Below are positions 44,443-52,869 of a stretch of DNA of 64,000 bases, piece by piece (positions within the stretch are counted from its first letter, which is position 1; each line of letters begins with the position of its first letter). The translations under genes were made by a program, and so were the position numbers. Source of the DNA: Ruegeria sp. HKCCD4315 (lineage in GTDB: Bacteria > Pseudomonadota > Alphaproteobacteria > Rhodobacterales > Rhodobacteraceae); the NCBI RefSeq assembly GCF_013112245.1, contig NZ_WVRN01000001.1, positions 2,856,501 through 2,920,500 on the forward strand, written 5' to 3'. The notes beneath the pieces were generated by a model, which saw only the letters and a list, made by a program, of their open reading frames with translations, did not search any database and was not told the origin of the DNA.

Positions 44443-45663
44443 TCAGGCGTCGATAACGTTGTGCCCCGGCCCGTAGGGAAAGCCGGTGATGTTTTCGGCT
44501 CCGTCTTCGCCCACAACCAGAATATCGTGTTCCCTGTAACCGCCTGCACCTGGCTGGCCTTCGGGTATCCACAGCATCGGCTCAATCGAGACCACCATGC
44601 CGGGTTCCAGCACTGTATCGATGTCTTCGCGAAGTTCGAGACCGGCCTCGCGACCATAGTAGTGGCTCAGAACACCAAACGAGTGCCCGTAGCCGAAGGA
44701 ACGATATTGAAGCAGGCCTTCGTCGGCAAAGAACCGGTTGATCTCGGCGGTGATACCGGAACAAGTGGCGCCGGGTTTGATCAGGCTCAGGCCAAGTTCA
44801 TGCGCGGCCACATTGGCCTTCCACAGGCGCAGACTGTCGGCATCCGGCTCGCCCAGGAACAGGGTCCGCTCCAGGGCCGTATAATAGCTCGAGATCATCG
44901 GAAAGGTGTTCAGTGACAGGATATCGCCTTTTTGCAACGCGCGTTTGGTGACCGGGTTATGCGCGCCGTCGGTGTTCAAACCCGATTGGAACCAAACCCA
45001 TGTGTCACGGTATTCCGCATCCGGGTAGGCCAGCGCGATTTCCACTTCCATCGCGTCTCGGCCGGCCATCGCAATTTCGATTTCGGTTGCGCCCTCGCGG
45101 ATTGCGGCATGGATCGCAGCGCCACCCACATCGGCAGTGCGCGCTCCACCCTTGATCAATTCGATTTCTTCCGCGGACTTGATCATACGCGTGCCCATGG
45201 TGTCGGCGGCGATGTCAACCAACTCTGGCTCGCCCAGCATGTTCAGCGCCGTGTCGCGCGCCGCCAGCGTTATGTGGTCGCCTTCGACGCCGATCCGTTT
45301 CGCATTCCCGATCAGGCTCGCAACTGCCCGCCAGTAGTTGTCGCGTTTCCAGTCAGTATAAATCACGTTGTCTTCAACCGACCGGCGCCAGGGTTGCCCG
45401 GCATCAATATTGGCGGAAACGGTGGTGCAGTTGTCTTGGGTTACAACACAGCCATAAGGGCGCCCGAACGCACAGTATAGAAAGCCCGAATAATACGCGA
45501 TATTCTGCATCGATGTCAGCAACACCACCGGAATATCCCGCTTGGCCATGATGGCGCGCAGCTTGCCAAGACGGCGGTCATACTCGGCTTTGCTGAACGG
45601 CAACGGGGCCTTGTCGCCATTGTGACAGGTGAAGAACTGAGGTCGGTTAGAAATGTCAGTCAT
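44443..45663 (-). CDS. Creatinase (creatine amidinohydrolase)
   Basis: The 406-residue protein matches Pseudomonas putida creatinase closely in length (about 403) and motifs: NIxYYSxFLYCxFGRPY, GLNTDGAHNPVTK with the catalytic His235, FGYGHSFG, LSHYYGREAGLELRED and the terminal REHDIL. Creatinase hydrolyses creatine to sarcosine and urea. As in that enzyme, the M24 metal site is altered: the first Asp pair becomes SLN in DILSLNTFPM, so no metal is expected. The start at 45663 gives the family length. It is the last gene of the polyamine-type ABC operon, whose transporter could import creatine or a related guanidine. Confidence 0.88.
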   Translation of the reverse strand: MTDISNRPQFFTCHNGDKAPLPFSKAEYDRRLGKLRAIMAKRDIPVVLLTSMQNIAYYSGFLYCAFGRPYGCVVTQDNCTTVSANIDAGQPWRRSVEDNVIYTDWKRDNYWRAVASLIGNAKRIGVEGDHITLAARDTALNMLGEPELVDIAADTMGTRMIKSAEEIELIKGGARTADVGGAAIHAAIREGATEIEIAMAGRDAMEVEIALAYPDAEYRDTWVWFQSGLNTDGAHNPVTKRALQKGDILSLNTFPMISSYYTALERTLFLGEPDADSLRLWKANVAAHELGLSLIKPGATCSGITAEINRFFADEGLLQYRSFGYGHSFGVLSHYYGREAGLELREDIDTVLEPGMVVSIEPMLWIPEGQPGAGGYREHDILVVGEDGAENITGFPYGPGHNVIDA

Positions 45664-45825
45664 CCTTGGTCTCTCATCTATGCCGGGCGTGCATTTCCCG
45701 GCCACATGTCCCGGCGTTCAGGACAGGCGGCCTCGGGGTCCGAGAGCCGATCACCTCATTCGTCGCCGCGACGCCATCGCAGCAGAGATGAACAGGTGAA
45801 TCGTTAGATCAGACGGTTTGCTGCG

Positions 45826-47037
45826 TCAAGCGGGCGAAAGACCCCGCAGACGCTCCGATCTACGTCGCAACAGTTCGACCGTCGTCAGCAGGGCGATGGA
45901 CAGGACCACAAGGATTGTCGCGACCGCCAGAATGGTTGGACTGATCTGCTCCCGCAGGCCGGTGAACATCTGCCACGGCAACGTCTTTTGCGAGGCGGAG
46001 CCGACAAACAGCACCACAACTACTTCGTCGAATGATGTGATGAAGGCGAACAGGCCACCCGAGATAACGCCCGGCAATATCAATGGCATCTGTATCTTGA
46101 AGAAGGTCCGCACAGGCCCTGCGCCCATATTAGCCGCCGCCCGTGTCAGAGATCGATCAAAGCCGACCAGTGTCGCCGTCACGGTAATGATCACAAAGGG
46201 GATACCCAGCACTGCGTGGGCCAGGATAACTTTCAGATAGCCTACGAAGTTCTTGTTCATGCCCAGTGTACCTTCGAGGAAACGCCCGATATCACTGTAG
46301 AAAAAGAACATACCCGTCGCCGAGATGATCAGCGGCACAATCATCGGCGAAATCAGAATTCCCATGATTGCGCGGCGTCCGGGAACGTGAGACTGGCTGA
46401 GCCCGATCGCGGCCAGCGTTCCCAACGTTACCGAAATAACCGTCGCAATCGGCGCGATGATCAGCGAGTTCTTGAAGCTGCGTTGCCATTCGTTATTGGT
46501 GAAGAAATCTCGGTAATGCTTCAACGAATAGCCTTCCGGATCAAGCCTCAGCATCTCGGGCGTGAAGGTAAAGAAATCTTGCGCATTGAAAGACAATGGC
46601 AACACCACCAGAATCGGCGTGATCAGGAAGACGAAGATCGCACCACAGATCACGCGAAACAGGTAGTGATAGAAAACCTGTTTCGCTGTCAGATATGGCA
46701 GCAGTTTGCGGCGATAGCGGCCCTCATAAAGCCAGAATATGAACCACGCGAAGAACCAGCCGCCCAGCAGGCCCAGAACGCCACCCATCGGGCCCGAAAA
46801 CAGAATTCCGGCTACGCCGAAGCCGAGGATGGTGATCCAGCGGGCCAGGTTCTCATTCTTCAGAACAGCGATGTAGATCCAGGCCAGCGCCGCGATAATG
46901 GCGGCTCCGCCAATAATGCCCAGAAAGATCGAACCGTTTCCTGCGCCAACGAAAACACCGGCAAAAGCCCCTGCCAACGCGACGCTTGGCAGGACCATGG
47001 ACATCGGTTTGCGGGAAATCGGAGTAAGTGCGGCCAT
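45826..47037 (-). CDS. ABC transporter permease (PotC-type)
   Basis: The 403-residue protein has a C-terminal permease domain with six helices and an EAA-type loop near TRAAANMGAGPVRTFFKIQMP. It also carries an extra N-terminal region of about 125 residues with three or four hydrophobic segments, which standard PotC permeases lack. It begins five bases after the first permease's stop. The extra segment may bind a regulator or another subunit. It serves the binding protein at 48386. Confidence 0.85.
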   Translation of the reverse strand: MAALTPISRKPMSMVLPSVALAGAFAGVFVGAGNGSIFLGIIGGAAIIAALAWIYIAVLKNENLARWITILGFGVAGILFSGPMGGVLGLLGGWFFAWFIFWLYEGRYRRKLLPYLTAKQVFYHYLFRVICGAIFVFLITPILVVLPLSFNAQDFFTFTPEMLRLDPEGYSLKHYRDFFTNNEWQRSFKNSLIIAPIATVISVTLGTLAAIGLSQSHVPGRRAIMGILISPMIVPLIISATGMFFFYSDIGRFLEGTLGMNKNFVGYLKVILAHAVLGIPFVIITVTATLVGFDRSLTRAAANMGAGPVRTFFKIQMPLILPGVISGGLFAFITSFDEVVVVLFVGSASQKTLPWQMFTGLREQISPTILAVATILVVLSIALLTTVELLRRRSERLRGLSPA

Positions 47038-47042
47038 GTCGA

Positions 47043-48317
47043 TTATCCCAGCTTCACGTTATCAATGCCAACGATTTTGTCGTAACACCAGTATAGCAAC
47101 AGCACGACGGCCAACAGGATCGTGCCCAGCGCAGCCGCAAGCCCCCAGTTCAGCGAGGACGAGATGTGATACGCAATCCGGTTCGAGATGAAGACACCTT
47201 TTGTGCCGCCCACAATCTCGGGTGTGATGTAATAGCCGATGGCCAGAATGAACACGAGGATCGACCCCGCGCCGATGCCTGGAATGGATTGCGGGAAATA
47301 GATGCGCCAGAAGGTCGTCCAGTTCGTCGCGCCCATAGATTTCGCGGCGCGGGTGTAAGATTCGGGGATCGTCTGCATCACCGAATACATCGGCAGGATC
47401 ATGAAGGGCAGAAGGATATGCGTCATCGCGATGATCGTACCGATCTGGTTGTTGATGATGACAAGTCGGGCGTCATCGGCCACCAAGCCAAGCCAGACTA
47501 GCGTTTCGTTGATTACACCCTGTTGTTGCAACATGACCTTCCACGCCGAGGTTCGCACCAGCAGCGAGGTCCAGAAAGGTAACAAAACAAGGATCATCAG
47601 CAGGTTTGACACCCGCATTGGCAGGGTCGCTAGCAGGTAACTGACCGGATAGGCTAACAAGATACAGGACGCGGTGATCACCAGCGACATGAACAAGGTG
47701 CGTCCGAACAGCTTGATCAGGATCTGCTTGTCCTCGGGCTGCGCCTGCGCGCCTTCGGGTGTGCGGCGCATATCGACCGCGTTCAGGAAGTATCCATTCG
47801 TCACAGCGGGCGAGTGCGTCTTGATCACCGCCCAAGTCTGCGGGTCCCCCCAACCCTCGTGGATTTCGATCACTTGATCCTTGAACGGCCCATCTGTTTC
47901 GGGGTCCAGCTTGCCCATTTTTCGACCCGAGCGGCGGAACATCGAAGACATGCCTGTCTCTTCGTAGTTCAGACGCGAGCCCAGTCGGGTATGTGTCTTG
48001 TTGTCGACAGCCACGACCATATCCTGGACAAAGGCGTCATAGACGGCCTCGTCCGGCAATTCGCCGCTGTTTTCTTCCCAGCTTTGCAAGGCCTCGACGG
48101 TCAGGGGCAGCGTTTCCTGCACAATGCCGTTTTCCACCGAGCGGAACAGCATCGACGCTATCGGAACGATGAACGAGAACAGAACAAACAGCAGCAACGG
48201 GGCAACCAACATCAGCGCCCGCAGTTTTTGCCGCCGAAGCGAGCGCGCCAGCGATTGCTTGAGCGGCGTTCCGTCAGCCGCCAGCATCGGCCCCGCATTT
48301 TGGGTTGCGTCGGTCAT
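47043..48317 (-). CDS. ABC transporter permease (PotB-type)
   Basis: The 424-residue protein has a first membrane helix (about 34-56) and then a large periplasmic domain of roughly 140 residues (about 60-200), which is unusual for PotB. Five more helices and the EAA loop SYTRAAKSMGATNWTTFWRIYFP follow. The ATG at 48317 has an AAGGGG site. The long loop may help dock the binding protein. It lies downstream of the receptor gene across two hairpins. Confidence 0.85.
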   Translation of the reverse strand: MTDATQNAGPMLAADGTPLKQSLARSLRRQKLRALMLVAPLLLFVLFSFIVPIASMLFRSVENGIVQETLPLTVEALQSWEENSGELPDEAVYDAFVQDMVVAVDNKTHTRLGSRLNYEETGMSSMFRRSGRKMGKLDPETDGPFKDQVIEIHEGWGDPQTWAVIKTHSPAVTNGYFLNAVDMRRTPEGAQAQPEDKQILIKLFGRTLFMSLVITASCILLAYPVSYLLATLPMRVSNLLMILVLLPFWTSLLVRTSAWKVMLQQQGVINETLVWLGLVADDARLVIINNQIGTIIAMTHILLPFMILPMYSVMQTIPESYTRAAKSMGATNWTTFWRIYFPQSIPGIGAGSILVFILAIGYYITPEIVGGTKGVFISNRIAYHISSSLNWGLAAALGTILLAVVLLLYWCYDKIVGIDNVKLG

Positions 48318-48324
48318 ATAAGCC

Positions 48325-48360
48325 CCTTGGGTTTTGTTGACCAAGGGCGGCGCACCGCCC
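48325..48360 (-). promoter_or_regulatory. Tandem intercistronic hairpins between receptor and permease
   Basis: Two stem-loops lie in the 68-bp gap: GGGCGG/CCGCCC (48345-48360, loop CGCA) and CCTTGG/CCAAGG (48325-48346). Neither is followed by a T run. They probably stabilise the receptor transcript's 3' end. Confidence 0.55.
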
Positions 48361-48385
48361 CCGGCTATTTTATGAAATTAGGCTT

Positions 48386-49477
48386 TTATTGTGCCAACCA
48401 CGCCTGGAATTTGGCGTCGATGTCGTCGCGGTAGTCCGCCCAGAACTCGTAGTTATACAGGAAAGTGTTCTTAGCGTTTTCCGGATCGGTCGGCATATGT
48501 GGTGCCATGTCGATACCCAGTTCCGCGTGTTGTCCAACCAGCGGAGCGGACGAAGCACGAGCTGGGCCATAAGAGATGTACTTGGCCTGGTCGGCCAGAC
48601 GCTGCGTGTCTGTCGCGAACATGATGTAGTCCAGAGCGCGCTGCTGACGCTCTTCGCTCAGGCCAGCCGGAATGATCCAACCGTCCAGATCGAACACTTG
48701 CGCGTCCCACAACATGGCGACAGGCTGCTTCTGCTCTTCGATCACACTGAACAGTCGACCGTTATAGGTCGAGCCCATGATGACTTCGCCATCGGCCAGC
48801 AACTGCGGTGTATCGGCACCTGCGGACCACCAGACGACGCTGTCCTTGATCGTGTCGAGCTTGGCCAAGGCCTGGTCCTGACCTTCAGGTGTGGCCAGCA
48901 CGTCATAGACGTCATCCTTGGCGACGCCGTCGCAAAGCAGAGCCCATTCCATGTTGTTGATCGGACGCTTTTCGAGCGAGCGCTTGCCCGGATAGTTCTC
49001 GAGGTCGAACACCGCGCAGATCTCGGTCGGCGGGGTGTCACCAACCAGATCGGTGCGATAGCCGAACGTGGTCGAATACACAATCTGCGGGATAAAGCAG
49101 TCGCTCACCAGAAGATCGCCGAAATCATCCGCGGCCGAGGTGCCATCGGGTGCAGGTGCCAGCATGGTATCGGGGTCGATTTCCATTGCCAAACCTTCAT
49201 CGCACAGACGGATCGCATCCGCTGCCACAACGTCGACCACATCCCACGTGATGTTGCCCGCTTCGTTCATCGCGCGCAGCTTGGCCACAGCTTCGGCCGA
49301 GCTGTCATCATTCAGAATGGTGACGCCTGTCTTTTCCGAATAGGGCTCGTGATAGGCCTTGAGTTGCGATTTGGAATAGGCGCCGCCCCAAGAAACGATG
49401 GTCATTTCCTCGGCAGAAACACCACCCGCCGCAATGGCGACGGCGGCCGTTGTCAGAAGGGTTTTAGTTGCTTTCAT
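48386..49477 (-). CDS. Polyamine-type ABC solute-binding protein (PotD-like)
   Basis: The 363-residue protein has a signal peptide with cleavage after VSAEE region (about residue 22) and the PotD/family-1 fold: TIVSWGGAYSKSQ, then WDVVDVVAADA and TYNGRLF. PotD-type receptors bind polyamines, but paralogues carry other cationic or neutral small solutes. The linked creatinase and ureohydrolase suggest a guanidino or amine ligand (inference). A gap of about 108 bp to the ATPase gene upstream could hold a promoter of its own. Confidence 0.85.
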   Translation of the reverse strand: MKATKTLLTTAAVAIAAGGVSAEEMTIVSWGGAYSKSQLKAYHEPYSEKTGVTILNDDSSAEAVAKLRAMNEAGNITWDVVDVVAADAIRLCDEGLAMEIDPDTMLAPAPDGTSAADDFGDLLVSDCFIPQIVYSTTFGYRTDLVGDTPPTEICAVFDLENYPGKRSLEKRPINNMEWALLCDGVAKDDVYDVLATPEGQDQALAKLDTIKDSVVWWSAGADTPQLLADGEVIMGSTYNGRLFSVIEEQKQPVAMLWDAQVFDLDGWIIPAGLSEERQQRALDYIMFATDTQRLADQAKYISYGPARASSAPLVGQHAELGIDMAPHMPTDPENAKNTFLYNYEFWADYRDDIDAKFQAWLAQ

Positions 49478-49585
49478 GTGTAGATTACTCCCAGTTGGTC
49501 CCGTTTATGTGTGTGGTCAGCTGATGCACGGGTCTTCATCAGCCGGTCCCTCTGATTGAGCTGTGCTTGTTTCGCGCAGCTTGGT

Positions 49586-50686
49586 CTATGCGTCGAGCGC
49601 ACGACAATCCTGAGCCAGCCAGCCGATCTCGATCTCCTGACCGGGGGTCAGGCGAATTGCGTCTGGTGCGTTCCGGGTTTTAACGATGAACTCATCATTC
49701 CCCGCAACGGACATGCGGAAACGGAACACATCGCCCATGTATATGAACTCTTTGACCGTAGCCTTCAGCGTGTGAGCATCGGCATGCAGGCGATCTTTGT
49801 TGAATTCCACACGCTCAGGCCGGATTGACACTTTGGTCCTTTCACCCGGCGCGTGAACATTGATAGGCACCGCGTCAATCTCAGATCCATCATCCAGTTG
49901 CACAAGGCACGTGTCACCATCAATCGATTTTACGGCACCTTCCAAGGTGTTGTTTTCCCCGATGAACTGAGCAACAAAGCTGTTTTCCGGTTCTTCATAG
50001 AGCTGATCAGGCGGAGCAAGCTGTTGAATACGACCGTCGTCAAAAACGGCGACCCGGTCAGACATGGTCAGCGCTTCGGTCTGGTCGTGGGTCACGTATA
50101 CGGTGGTGATACCCAATTCGTGCGCCAAGCGTGTGATCTCGAACTGCATGTGCTCGCGCAACTGCTTGTCCAGCGCGCCCAGCGGTTCGTCCATCAGAAC
50201 CAATTCGGGTTCGAACACCAGCGCACGGGCCAGCGCAATCCGCTGCTGTTGGCCACCGGAAAGCTGAGCGGGACGGCGCCCCCCAAAAGCGCCCATCTGA
50301 ACCATATCCAGAGCGCGTTGAACCTTTTCCTCCCGTTCAGACTTGCCCAGTTTGCGGACTTCCAAGGGGAAAGAAAGGTTTTCGGCAACTGTCATATGCG
50401 GAAACAGAGCGTAGTTCTGAAACACCATACCAATGCCACGTTTGTGCGGCGGGATATTGTTGATAGGCTTCCCATCCAACAGGATTTCGCCATGAGTGGC
50501 TGTTTCAAAGCCGGCAAGCATCATCAGACAGGTTGTTTTGCCCGAGCCGGACGGCCCGAGCATCGTTAGGAACTCACCCTTTGGCATTGCCAGATTAAGG
50601 TCTTTAACGACGAGATTCTCGCCATCATAAGACTTTTGAACGCGTTGAAATTCAACAAACGCGGCATCGTTATTCGTGTCGGTCAC
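49586..50686 (-). CDS. Polyamine-type ABC transporter ATPase (PotA-like)
   Basis: The 366-residue protein has Walker A GPSGSGKTT, signature LSGGQQQRIALARAL, Walker B LVLMDEPLGALD and the switch His in YVTHDQTEAL. A C-terminal TOBE domain (about 285-355) follows. The start is GTG at 50686 with an AGGGGG site, giving MTDTNNDA. It drives the permease pair encoded downstream. Confidence 0.88.
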   Translation of the reverse strand: MTDTNNDAAFVEFQRVQKSYDGENLVVKDLNLAMPKGEFLTMLGPSGSGKTTCLMMLAGFETATHGEILLDGKPINNIPPHKRGIGMVFQNYALFPHMTVAENLSFPLEVRKLGKSEREEKVQRALDMVQMGAFGGRRPAQLSGGQQQRIALARALVFEPELVLMDEPLGALDKQLREHMQFEITRLAHELGITTVYVTHDQTEALTMSDRVAVFDDGRIQQLAPPDQLYEEPENSFVAQFIGENNTLEGAVKSIDGDTCLVQLDDGSEIDAVPINVHAPGERTKVSIRPERVEFNKDRLHADAHTLKATVKEFIYMGDVFRFRMSVAGNDEFIVKTRNAPDAIRLTPGQEIEIGWLAQDCRALDA

Positions 50687-50823
50687 AAGACCCCCTGTTG
50701 CGTCAATTGATTATCCGATGAGTTCGGATTTCATTGATCTGTAGTCATCAGTTAAGACGATGCAGTGGGCGCTTGGCAACATTAGATGACGTTTTTTCGC
50801 TTTTTCATTTCATGTTTGCTACT

Positions 50824-51534
50824 TCAATCAGCAACATTGAGGCGACGCATATGCCATGCAAGGCTTTGATTACTTGATAGAACAGGCTTGCCAATTCGCT
50901 CACGAATCTCTGGGATTGCGTCAAAAGTCCGAAGGTTGGTGCAGCTAAGGAATACCGCTTCAACTGACGGATCAGATCCCAAGTCTGTAGCAGCGTCGAT
51001 CACAGACTGTACTGAAATACGCGCAACCTTTGCCTCTTCGGCTTGCCCAAATGTCCCAAAAACGTCCATAGTTATACCGTTTTCCAAGAACGCGGTGCGC
51101 AGCGGTGCGTTGACCTCCTCGATGTAAGGAGAAAGCAAAGCGAATTTCGAAACACCTATGTCAGCAGCGCAAGCAGTCGCAGCGCGCATAGGGTTTGTAA
51201 CTTCGTCTGTTTTGCACGCTTGCTTGACAAGTTCAGCCACACGTTCTGATCCGATGACCGAACTGGCCGATGTACAGCCATATCCGACCACTCGAAAGGG
51301 CCGCACGCTTGGCAACAACCCTGCCGCCGCTGGCAGGGCTTTCTCCATTTCGGAAAGGCTTTCAGTTGTTACCTCAATCCCACTGGGTATGCGTGTAACA
51401 TAAAGCGGGTTTTTCTGATCTGAGAAATACGCGCTGAGTTCTGGCTCAATCGTTTCGTCGACCTGCAGAACAATCAAACCTAGTGGATAAATTTGCGGGT
51501 CATCTTCATCAAGCGTGTAGGGAATTTGGGTCAT
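50824..51534 (-). CDS. Asp/Glu racemase-family protein (EutA/maleate isomerase-like)
   Basis: The 236-residue protein has the paired Cys motifs of the Asp/Glu racemase superfamily, GYGCTSASSVIG and FLSCTNLRTF, in the two half-domains. This arrangement is shared by maleate isomerase, arylmalonate decarboxylase and EutA of ectoine catabolism. The start ATG overlaps the upstream M24 gene's TGA by four bases (ATGA), so the two are coupled. An ectoine hydrolase-like gene nearby makes EutA a reasonable comparison, but the reaction is unproven. Confidence 0.78.
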   Translation of the reverse strand: MTQIPYTLDEDDPQIYPLGLIVLQVDETIEPELSAYFSDQKNPLYVTRIPSGIEVTTESLSEMEKALPAAAGLLPSVRPFRVVGYGCTSASSVIGSERVAELVKQACKTDEVTNPMRAATACAADIGVSKFALLSPYIEEVNAPLRTAFLENGITMDVFGTFGQAEEAKVARISVQSVIDAATDLGSDPSVEAVFLSCTNLRTFDAIPEIRERIGKPVLSSNQSLAWHMRRLNVAD

Positions 51535-52676
51535 AGCTCGATCATCTCCGGACCAATGCGCGGGCTAATAAAGCGAGGAGCACCGGTAGTAACGACGATG
51601 TTTTCCTCGTGAACCAGGATCTTTTCCCCGACTGCGATGCCCGGCTCCAAAGTCAGCACCATACCAGGTTTAAGAACGGTCTGATCCGTCGAGATCAGGG
51701 ACGGCCATTCGGTCAGTGACATCCCCAACCCGTGACCCAATCGGCCGGCATCCGTGCCTTCAGAGTCTTTGGTCAGTACCGCATTCATGGAATGAAACAA
51801 GTCTGCAGCGGTTGCGCCGGGTCGCGCAATTTCGAATGCGGCGTCTGACGCTTCGATCAGCCTGGCGTAAGCAGATCGCACGTCGGGATTTGGTGGGCCA
51901 ACCGACCAGTTGCGGTCGAAGTCGCTGAAATACCCATCCCAGACCAAGCCGGTATCAAGCATCAGTACGTCGCCAGCCTTCAAGGGGGACGACGACGCCG
52001 GCGAAATCACGTCAGAATAACCGCCCTGCTCTGCCCCACCTGCGAGATACGGCACCCAGTCGGCACCTTCTTCCAGACAGAGTATCTGGAAACGGCGAAA
52101 TACTTGATCCAAGGGCACGCCATCCCGAGCAATCTCAGGAACTCGGGCGAAGGCTCGACCGGCAATGCCGCACGCGGTTTCAATTTTGGCAATTTCCGCC
52201 TCGGACTTCACCATGCGCAGTTCGCGCAAAATACCGTGGTCTCCGGTGATGTGGCGCGAACCGAGCCTGTTTCGCAGGCGTTCAATATCCGACATTGGCA
52301 TACGCGCGTGCGTCTCGTGACCATCGGGCATTCCGATACGGCCTTTGGGGGGCGTCAATTCCGTCAGGGCATCCGTCAAAAGCGAGACGCCGTCATCCTG
52401 AAGGTCGGGCGAACTCCACGTTCGGATGTCGTCGATCCAGGTTTGCCCCATCAACGAGGCGCCGATCGAGGGGATAACTGCAACCGGTTTACCGACCGCA
52501 GGCAGGATCAGGAACCAAGGACGGGTCGGGCTTTGCCAGAATCTGGTCAGGTATCCGGTAAAGTAACGCACATCGGTTTCCGTGGTCAGCAGCAGCGCCG
52601 ACAGGCCCACGGCATTCATCATCACCTGTACGCGTTCGGTACGCGCTGCGAATTCTGCTGGCTCGAACCCCCTCAT
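51531..52676 (-). CDS. M24-family metallopeptidase (Xaa-Pro-type)
   Basis: The 381-residue protein has the two-domain creatinase/prolidase fold with a full metal site: the two Asp in MLDTGLVWDGYFSDFDR, the His in GRLGHGLGMSLTEWP, Glu in LTLEPGI and Glu in HEENIVV. It therefore differs from the creatinase and the DoeA-like protein, which have lost some of those ligands. It would act as a Xaa-Pro dipeptidase or on a related amide. It is coupled to the racemase-family gene and is divergent from the DoeA-like gene. Confidence 0.82.
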   Translation of the reverse strand: MRGFEPAEFAARTERVQVMMNAVGLSALLLTTETDVRYFTGYLTRFWQSPTRPWFLILPAVGKPVAVIPSIGASLMGQTWIDDIRTWSSPDLQDDGVSLLTDALTELTPPKGRIGMPDGHETHARMPMSDIERLRNRLGSRHITGDHGILRELRMVKSEAEIAKIETACGIAGRAFARVPEIARDGVPLDQVFRRFQILCLEEGADWVPYLAGGAEQGGYSDVISPASSSPLKAGDVLMLDTGLVWDGYFSDFDRNWSVGPPNPDVRSAYARLIEASDAAFEIARPGATAADLFHSMNAVLTKDSEGTDAGRLGHGLGMSLTEWPSLISTDQTVLKPGMVLTLEPGIAVGEKILVHEENIVVTTGAPRFISPRIGPEMIEL

Positions 52677-52835
52677 CCGGCGACCTCAGCGATAATGCGC
52701 CGCATGCAGGCTGAAAAGTTGAAATGACGCAGCCTGAATGGCCCGGTGCTTCGCACCTTTCGGTGCGGATTGATATCGGTTTTCATGCAGCCCCCGAATT
52801 CTCGCTCGTTGACGTGAGCGGATCGGTAGGGTTCT

Positions 52836-52858
52836 GTCAACCAAAGTCTTTTGTTGAC
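52836..52858. promoter_or_regulatory. 23-bp near-perfect palindrome at the DoeA-like gene start
   Basis: The arms GTCAACCAAAG and CTTTTGTTGAC are reverse complements with one mismatch around a central T. The site ends just before the GGAGG ribosome site at 52860 and could block both transcription start and translation when occupied. It lies between two divergent M24 genes. The cognate regulator is not apparent. Confidence 0.6.
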
Positions 52859-52869
52859 CGGAGGCGCCA

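Noticed and set aside
46216..47085. A 289-residue plus-strand frame across the PotC-type gene
   Set aside because: Charged low-complexity translation antisense to a clear permease, which is typical of reversed hydrophobic codons.
48389..49483. A 364-residue open frame on the plus strand, antisense to the PotD-like gene
   Set aside because: It mirrors the binding-protein gene over nearly its full length. The antisense translation has no motif and no ribosome site, while the minus-strand frame has a signal peptide and family motifs.
52752..52767. CGCACC/GGTGCG hairpin upstream of the DoeA-like gene as a riboswitch part
   Set aside because: It is a single short stem with no second conserved stem or terminator pair; too little to call a riboswitch.
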